Shown here one piece after another: positions 58,809 through 64,000 of a DNA stretch of 64,000 nucleotides (its first letter is position 1; each line of letters begins with the position of its first letter). The notes beneath the pieces are model-generated. The model ran no database searches. It was not told the DNA's origin and worked only from the letters and a program-made list of their open reading frames with translations. The DNA lies in contig CM032229.1 in NCBI GenBank assembly GCA_019009955.1, positions 124,001 to 188,000 of the forward strand, given 5' to 3'. Source of the stretch: Riptortus pedestris (taxonomy: Eukaryota; Arthropoda; Insecta; Hemiptera; Alydidae). The position numbers were made by a program, and so were the translations under genes.

Positions 58809-59704
58809 AAGTCCGTCACGCAGGGGCTGCGTAAACTAAGCAGATTTCCCTCGTGAAGTTTTACAATAGATAAATCTACATACTGGTAACACAAAAACTT
58901 CGTGAATAAATACAAACGGAAATAAGAAATGTTTCATCCAATTTCAATAACCTCCCGACAGGAAGTATTAGGTTAGAAATGTAAGCCCGCCTCACACCGG
59001 AAACAAAAACAATTACTGAAATATTTAAGAATATAACATATTAATTTTATTGAGAACCTTTCACTATATCTAGTACTGTAATTAATAATGAGTCAGAATA
59101 ATTGTTATCTCAATCAATCAACTTTTTGTAGTCAAAAACCTTAAGACGGGGGGGGGGGGGCGGGCGGGATAACCAGAACATATTTGCATGTATCTCGTAT
59201 AATAAAGGTCTCTTGAATACAATTTTTGATATTTAAACTTCGAATAATGTGATTTATTATGAAGCGGAGTATTGTGTATGAAACATGAGTAGAAGTGGTG
59301 GTTTGCTGATGGCTGAAAACTGAAAAATGCAAATATCTCGGTTAATATTCAAGATAGAGAATAAATGTATATAACAATATTTATAGTAAATTTAATTTGC
59401 AATAAGATTAATTCTGTACAATGTTTCGATCCGACGTATAGTAACGGAGAAATTTCGAATTTTCAAAATTCCTCCCCTCTAAACCCCCCCCCTCTCCCCG
59501 TGGTCCGATTTCAGCCGTTAACGAACTTGATCTTTCTTTTTACATACAACGACTAAATATCACAGACAAATATATATATACAGTTTTGAATGGACCTCAT
59601 TTTTGTCATCTACTAGATAGGATCGATGGACAATTGAAGAAAAATTTCGAAAATTCCGTCATGAGTACAACCTCAATAGCTGATTTCCCTTAAGGGAAAT
59701 CTGC
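58809..59704 (+). mobile_element. Family B element (HINE/Helentron-like), long complete copy
   Basis: Starts aagtccgtcacgcaggggct at 58809, then actaagcagatttccctcgt. The long interior includes aataattgttatctcaatca, ctcggttaatattcaagata, a C-run at 59483-59490 and gtccgatttcagccgttaac. A short (TA)n follows (acagacaaatatatatatac), then the 3' module. It ends gatttcccttaagggaaat at 59683-59700, then ctgctaa. The longest uninterrupted copy (about 900 bp); no ORF of note. Confidence 0.65.
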
Positions 59705-59707
59705 TAA

Positions 59708-60070
59708 TACCTGCTGTCAAAATTAAATTCTGAAGAGCTATTTTCAAAGCACCGGTAATTATAGAAACAACATTGAGGTTTCTGACAATATAAGGCTGTG
59801 TTTTGTGAAGGTAAAGGATCTTATTTATATAGAAGCCTAAGTAGATATGTTGTTAACTAGAAGATATTATTTTATTGATGGTCGTATGACTAAAATCAAC
59901 GATATGTAAGGGATATGCCAGTGTGATTTTTAGATTTGCAATAGCCATAGTCTAGGTAGCAACCTTCTTTAAATACAGATTATAACCATTAGCTAGTCAA
60001 CCCTTCTGAATTAGTAGTCATACAACCATTCTAGACATATTTGTAATAAAAATTGAAATTAAATTTGAGT
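59708..60070. other. No gene recognised
   Basis: AT-rich, unassigned. Confidence 0.3.
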
Positions 60071-60072
60071 TT

Positions 60073-60270
60073 ATATTAATGAAGATCAGGTTAGTCAATT
60101 GTGGTAAGGCTTAATAAACTAGGTAAACTTTGAGACATGGGTTTGATTCCGTTGCAAACAATGGGAATTTAGTTAGAGAAAAATTCACTGGATAAAATAA
60201 CGGTGACCTGTAGATAACCCGTCCCAATTAGCAACAGTAGCAAAAACTGGACGTGAATAAATAATAATAT
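60073..60270 (+). mobile_element. SINE family C, near full length, diverged
   Basis: The tRNA-like head is partly kept (gatcaggttagtcaattgtg; B-box gggtttgattccgttgc), then gtgacctgtagataacccgt, cccaattagc and tail aataaataataat. An internal deletion removes the ctagaaaaggg part. Confidence 0.65.
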
Positions 60271-60302
60271 GTACATTAGTCAAGGAATAGTAATAAAACG
60301 TT

Positions 60303-60392
60303 TCATTTATTATCGTCCACTTTATGCTACTGTGGCTAATCGGGACAGGTCATAACAGGTCACCACCACCCCTTTCGAGCCTGGGTAAGACT
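60303..60392 (-). mobile_element. SINE family C, 3' fragment, inverted next to the previous copy
   Basis: Reverse complement of the 3' end: tcatttattatcgtccactt, gctaatcgggacaggtcata, accacccctttcgagcctgg. With the copy at 60073 it forms a tail-to-tail inverted pair 33 bp apart. Confidence 0.6.
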
Positions 60393-60747
60393 GAGCATTT
60401 TATTTTGTTCTAAACACATAAGAACATGTTCTGTTCTAAACACACATCTATTTAATATAAGAACATTAAAGTACCACAAATGTATTATTTAATAGCATGT
60501 TAGATCTAAAGTTTAAGACTTTAGAAATTGTAGAAATATTGAATGAATGTAAAATTTTGTTTATTAAAAAAAAAAAAAATAGATGCGTTAAATAAATGCA
60601 AATGTTCTAATCACAACACTTTATATTTGTTTGTAACATATCGATATTTGAAGATTAACAAAAGAAGAAGCTACATATGTAAACTGAGTGAAAGGCAGAA
60701 GAAAACACTAGCCTTCACAACTTCTGTTCTTCACAGCTGCTGGCTCC

Positions 60748-60784
60748 GTAGCCATGACAACGCTCACCACGTTCCTATGGCTAC
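60748..60784. promoter_or_regulatory. Pair of imperfect RFX X-box-like motifs, inverted
   Basis: GTAGCCATGACAAC at 60748-60761 (plus) and GTAGCCATAGGAAC at 60771-60784 (minus). Each matches the X-box consensus GTNRCC-N(0-3)-RGYAAC with one mismatch. They also form a hairpin. May be chance; no transcript evidence. Confidence 0.2.
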
Positions 60785-60799
60785 GAATGATGCCGCTAC

Positions 60800-62135
60800 A
60801 ATTTAATGATACCATCGCTGAATAAATTCCAATTGCCCAATCAAACTCACGACTCTTAATGTTTAACAAGTTAGATTAAGACACGGCTAACCTTAGCCCC
60901 CGCTTAGTAATAAACTATTCGTTATAAATGGCTTTGATTATTAAATAACCAGAATTTCTAAATTGTAATTTTAGAAAAAAGGAACCCCTTTATAGGGAAC
61001 TACTCTACTCGAAACGACTTGAGATAAATAATTAACAGTAACCTGGATAGCTGAGTATAAGGGATCTATCCTTCCCAAAATTAGAAATAGCTTCCAGTAA
61101 CATCTATCAACGAGCAGTATTTTGAAATCGATTTGTGGTAACGTGCTTTGACGATCGTTGATAATAATTGTGTTAGAGTCCATAATCAAGCCTGTACTGA
61201 TGTTTGCATGAGAGACGATGGCTGGAGGGTAGACTGGTTCGAAGATTGATAGAGCCATAAGTGGTGTCCTTTTACAGGTTCAATTAAAGGACCAAAGGTC
61301 TCATCCTCAGTTGAAGAATCACAAGGAAGGTGACTTAGGACTCTCGAGAAAGAAGATAAGAGGATTATTTGTTGACCTTCCCTTCCCCTGCTTCACCTTG
61401 TAAACGGGGGCTCAATCAGATTTGTTTTTATGTTTTTTTCGGGAATTTGTTTCGGGCCATAGCAGTTCGTCCTTTATTACTCTTTATTAAGTAACGGAAC
61501 CCGGCCTTTCTGCGAGGTGGAACCACAGTACAATCAGTGACCAAACAGTTTTAGTTGAATTTATTATAACGTGTATTTTTCCATTAAAGTCATTAAAGAG
61601 GGATATTGAAAAATACAATGTATATTGGCTTATGGTCAAGTTGTATCTTCTCCTTCGTTGATGGTGACTCAGTGTGTGTTTGTTTTACAGTATCTACTCG
61701 TAGTTGTGTCTATACTATTATTGTACAAATACAACAATGGCTGCGTGTCAAGCAGTGTTTATTTGCTTCCCAATCTCATACAATCATAGTTTATATTTTT
61801 ATTCAGGAAGTTATGAAACACGGCAATTTGGCTCAAACTTTAACAATGTAAAATAAAATTATAGAAAAATAACGAAAACTGAACACAATAAATAAACATT
61901 AAATACGAGTAATAAAGACATTGGATAAACATTAATAAGAAGTAATACACATTAAAGTATTAGGAATAAAAACAAAAATTAAAAAAATAAATTAGGTATG
62001 CTTTTCCTCTATATTAAAATATTTATTTATATAATTTAGAATAGCTCAAAATTATACTACTTTTCTCGCTGTCAAAATAAAATAGGAGGTGTGATAAGTT
62101 TTGTAAAACAAATTCAATTATTAAGGTGATTTAGC
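60800..62135. other. No gene supported
   Basis: The minus ORF at 60971-61258 (95 codons) has no recognised family. In the frame shifted by one, upstream minus sequence reads CDSSTEDETFGPLIEPVKG, so a decayed coding piece is possible but not demonstrable. The rest is AT-rich. Confidence 0.3.
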
Positions 62136-62138
62136 ATA

Positions 62139-62455
62139 TAGTCAATATGTGTTATGTGGAGTCTCTAAGTATTCAATGGTCCTGCAGTGTTAGTCAATAT
62201 GTGGGCTGCTGCCTGTAAGAAGTTGGTACATGTTATGTGGAGTCTCTAAGTATTCAATGGTCCTGCAGTGTTAGTCAATATGTGGGCTGCTGCCTGTAAG
62301 AAGTTGGTACATGTTATGTGGAGTCTCTAAGTATTCAATGGCCCTGCAGTGTTAGTCAATATGTGGGCTGCTGCCTGTAAGAAGTTGGTACATGTTATGT
62401 GGAGTCTCTAAGTATTCAATGGTCCTGCAGTGTTAGTCAATATGTGTGTTAATGG
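62139..62455. repeat. 81-bp tandem array, ~4 units
   Basis: Units with gtctctaagtattcaatggt at 62161, 62242, 62323 and 62404, an exact 81-bp period and near identity. Lies within the presumed intron upstream of the terminal exon. Confidence 0.95.
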
Positions 62456-62914
62456 TTAATGGATTATGCCATGTTCTGCATAGAGGTCTTTCTGTTACTT
62501 TCACGTGGTATGAGTCTGTTAAATGTGAGTGTCCTATCTTAAGTATTAATTTTAATAAATTATCAACTAACACTAATGTTTAATGTCATTCTTTAACTTG
62601 TTTTAGAATTTAGAATTTTAGAACGATGAGATGGGTTGACAGAAATAATAATGTAGTTAAGGTGTTCCACGTAGTGGGGCTGCAATGCCATGGCTCAGGT
62701 CGGGACAAGGAAAATCGCCTTGTGATCCTCTGAAGAAAAAGCCGCTAATAAAATCAACTCAGTGGTAGAGGGTGATTGTAGAAGGGAGAGAGAGGCAAAT
62801 AACCAGTGGATAATCGAGGAATATTGAGCACGGTAGCTACACATAGAGAATTAATACCTCTCTTGTGTCATGGAAGATGGAAATAATGAATAATATTTTT
62901 TATTCTCTTGTCAG
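62456..62914. other. Presumed intron upstream of the terminal exon
   Basis: No coding stretch recognised. Ends in the pyrimidine-rich acceptor ttttttattctcttgtcag at 62914. No clear upstream donor or exon could be found in the window. Confidence 0.35.
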
Positions 62915-63154
62915 GGCAAGAATGACAGTCGACCCCCGCGAGAGATTATTTTTAACCAGAGATTCTATCTTGGTTTAAATCAATTAGCGAGGAAAATAAA
63001 ACAGCATTTTTTGCAAGATAAAAAACTGATTCCTTCTCTGGTCGACAACCCACAGTCATCAGATGAGTTTAAAGTTATAAAAGCAATCTATGACATTAAA
63101 AGACAAGAACATATTCGTTATTTATCATCGGCCAGGTCTCGTACTAACATTTAA
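62915..63154 (+). CDS. Terminal coding exon of an unidentified gene
   Basis: A 240-base open stretch (79 codons plus TAA) preceded by a strong splice acceptor (polypyrimidine run and cag at 62912-62914). There is no ATG, so only splicing would join it to upstream exons. The frame used assumes phase 0 at the acceptor; it is the only long open frame here. The peptide is hydrophilic and helical in character: GKNDSRPPREIIFNQRFYLG at the start, LARKIKQHFLQDKKLIPSLV in the middle and KRQEHIRYLSSARSRTNI at the end. No signal peptide, membrane segment or catalytic motif is visible. I do not recognise the family. Normal codon use and the absence of stops or repeats set it apart from the surrounding repeat DNA. 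No in-window upstream exon could be supported. Confidence 0.6.
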   Translation, partial: GKNDSRPPREIIFNQRFYLGLNQLARKIKQHFLQDKKLIPSLVDNPQSSDEFKVIKAIYDIKRQEHIRYLSSARSRTNI

Positions 63155-63344
63155 ATATTGCACAATTATACACCTTAAGACATACATGAAGAGCAATAGC
63201 TGGAAATTAAAACATGAAAATTACATCTGAAAGTGCCAAATTAAAATAGACATTTATGGCTAGTATATGAAATCTACCTTCGATTTGTTTAGTCAAACAC
63301 TAGGGAAATTTGTAAATATTGCTATATTAATTGTTCAGATAGTG

Positions 63345-63514
63345 TATAAACTGTAGAAATGTTTATAGTCTGACACTGTAGGATTTATGTAAAACTTATA
63401 AATATTAATAGATTAACTTATGGATAGTCTATAAACTGTAGAAATGTTTATAGTCTGACACTGTAGGATTTATGTAAAACTTATAAATATTAATAGATTA
63501 ACTTATGGATAGTC
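63345..63514. repeat. 85-bp tandem duplication
   Basis: Two near-identical 85-bp units beginning tataaactgtagaaatgttt at 63345 and 63430. Confidence 0.95.
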
Positions 63515-63884
63515 TATAAAAGGTATATAAATTTTCATTCATAAATGAAATGTATGTATTAAAATGTAGATTGCAAAATTGAGTATAAAACATGTTTGGA
63601 GAGACGTTTCTGGCATTATTTTCGAATGATGGCTGGAGTTGGTTAACGAGCCGAAGTTGTGTTCGTGGAACTCATTTGGGATGACTAACGAGATCTGAAG
63701 CTATGTCAGTTTGCATTGCACCAGCACAGCCTTTCAAACTAAATGCTTTTACCTTTAGCAGCGAGTCGCCAATCAGTTTTAAACCAATTACTCCGTTCCT
63801 TCACCATGTGACATTTTATATAAAGAATGAAAGCCAGCTTTACTTAGCCATCTCTCATATACAAAACTTATTTGTGTTTCGGAA

Positions 63885-63890
63885 AATAAA
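63885..63890 (+). terminator. Poly(A) signal
   Basis: AATAAA about 730 bases after the stop of the terminal exon, followed 15 bases later by a T-run (63905-63929), a possible downstream element or retroelement tail on the other strand. Confidence 0.3.
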
Positions 63891-63903
63891 TTGATAATGT
63901 AAG

Positions 63904-63935
<32 letters not shown>

Positions 63936-64000
63936 GATTTTAAAATTTTAAAACCTACGTAAATTTGCAGAAGTATAATAACCCCCACAACGGAAAGCGT

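Larger units (their letters stand above)
63155..63890 (+). other. Presumed 3' untranslated region
   Basis: Non-coding sequence after the stop, containing an 85-bp tandem duplication (63345-63514) and ending with AATAAA at 63885-63890. Its extent is inferred only from the poly(A) signal. Confidence 0.3.

Noticed and set aside
60971..61258. 95-codon minus ORF
   Set aside because: Protein-like in places, but no family, no splice sites I trust and no similarity seen elsewhere in the window.

Overview
The window looks like intergenic or intronic DNA from an AT-rich animal genome, most likely an arthropod (possibly a crustacean). The reasons are the R1-, Jockey- and R2/R4-type LINE relics, tRNA-derived SINEs, Helitrons with TCTATATATATA starts, long (TA)n, (CT)n and (CA)n microsatellites, and a splice-acceptor-bounded terminal exon. 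There are no operons, ribosome binding sites or prokaryotic genes. The organism is inferred from style, not proven.

Most of the sequence belongs to a few repeat families that recur and nest. Family A is a non-autonomous Helitron. Its 5' end is TC followed by TA repeats and TTGTAACCTCTGTC. Its 3' end is a CCCGGG/CCGGG hairpin followed by CTAG. The body carries tandem modules of about 300 bp. Copies lie at 0.7-4.7, 10.0-11.4, 17.9-18.6, 34.6-35.1 and 46.6-54.6 kb. Family B begins GTCCGTCACGCAGGGGCTGC, has an internal (TA)n tract, and ends in a near-palindromic GATTTCCCTTAAGGGAAATC hairpin followed by TGCTAA. It resembles Helentron/HINE elements. Complete or interrupted copies lie at 16.5-18.8, 29.0-29.4, 49.4-54.5 and 58.8-59.7 kb. 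Helitrons, and once a LINE, have repeatedly landed in or beside the TA tract of family B. Family C is a tRNA-derived SINE with a conserved central block and 12-bp target duplications.

LINE relics: an R2/R4-like (restriction-like endonuclease) C-terminus at 5.6-6.7 kb, R1/I-like fragments at 7.7-9.0 kb, an R1 3' half at 13-15 kb (minus), FADD-type fragments at 19.5-20.1 and 23.6-23.9 kb, and a Jockey-like element at 39.0-41.4 kb with two 5'-truncated relatives (18.1 and 24.5-24.9 kb). A solo-LTR-like promoter segment lies at 20.2-21.1 kb.

Satellites: (AC15)n poly-C at 11.4-11.9, a 28-bp array at 20.4, a 36-bp array at 22.0-22.8, a 91-bp array inside the RT of the 39-kb LINE at 40.1-40.6, an 80-bp array at 44.4-45.4, a 22-bp array at 56.2-58.1 bounded by about 300-bp inverted repeats, an 81-bp array at 62.1-62.5, and an 85-bp duplication at 63.4 kb.

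Genes: the only convincing host coding segment is a terminal exon at 62915-63154 (+) with a splice acceptor, 79 codons and a stop. Degenerate protein-coding relics that I cannot identify lie at 31.1-32.0, 35.2-35.8, 36.3-37.6 and 41.5-41.9 kb (all minus) and 46.2-46.5 kb (plus). They carry stops, frameshifts and transposon insertions, and may be host pseudogenes or fragments of an old integrated large element.
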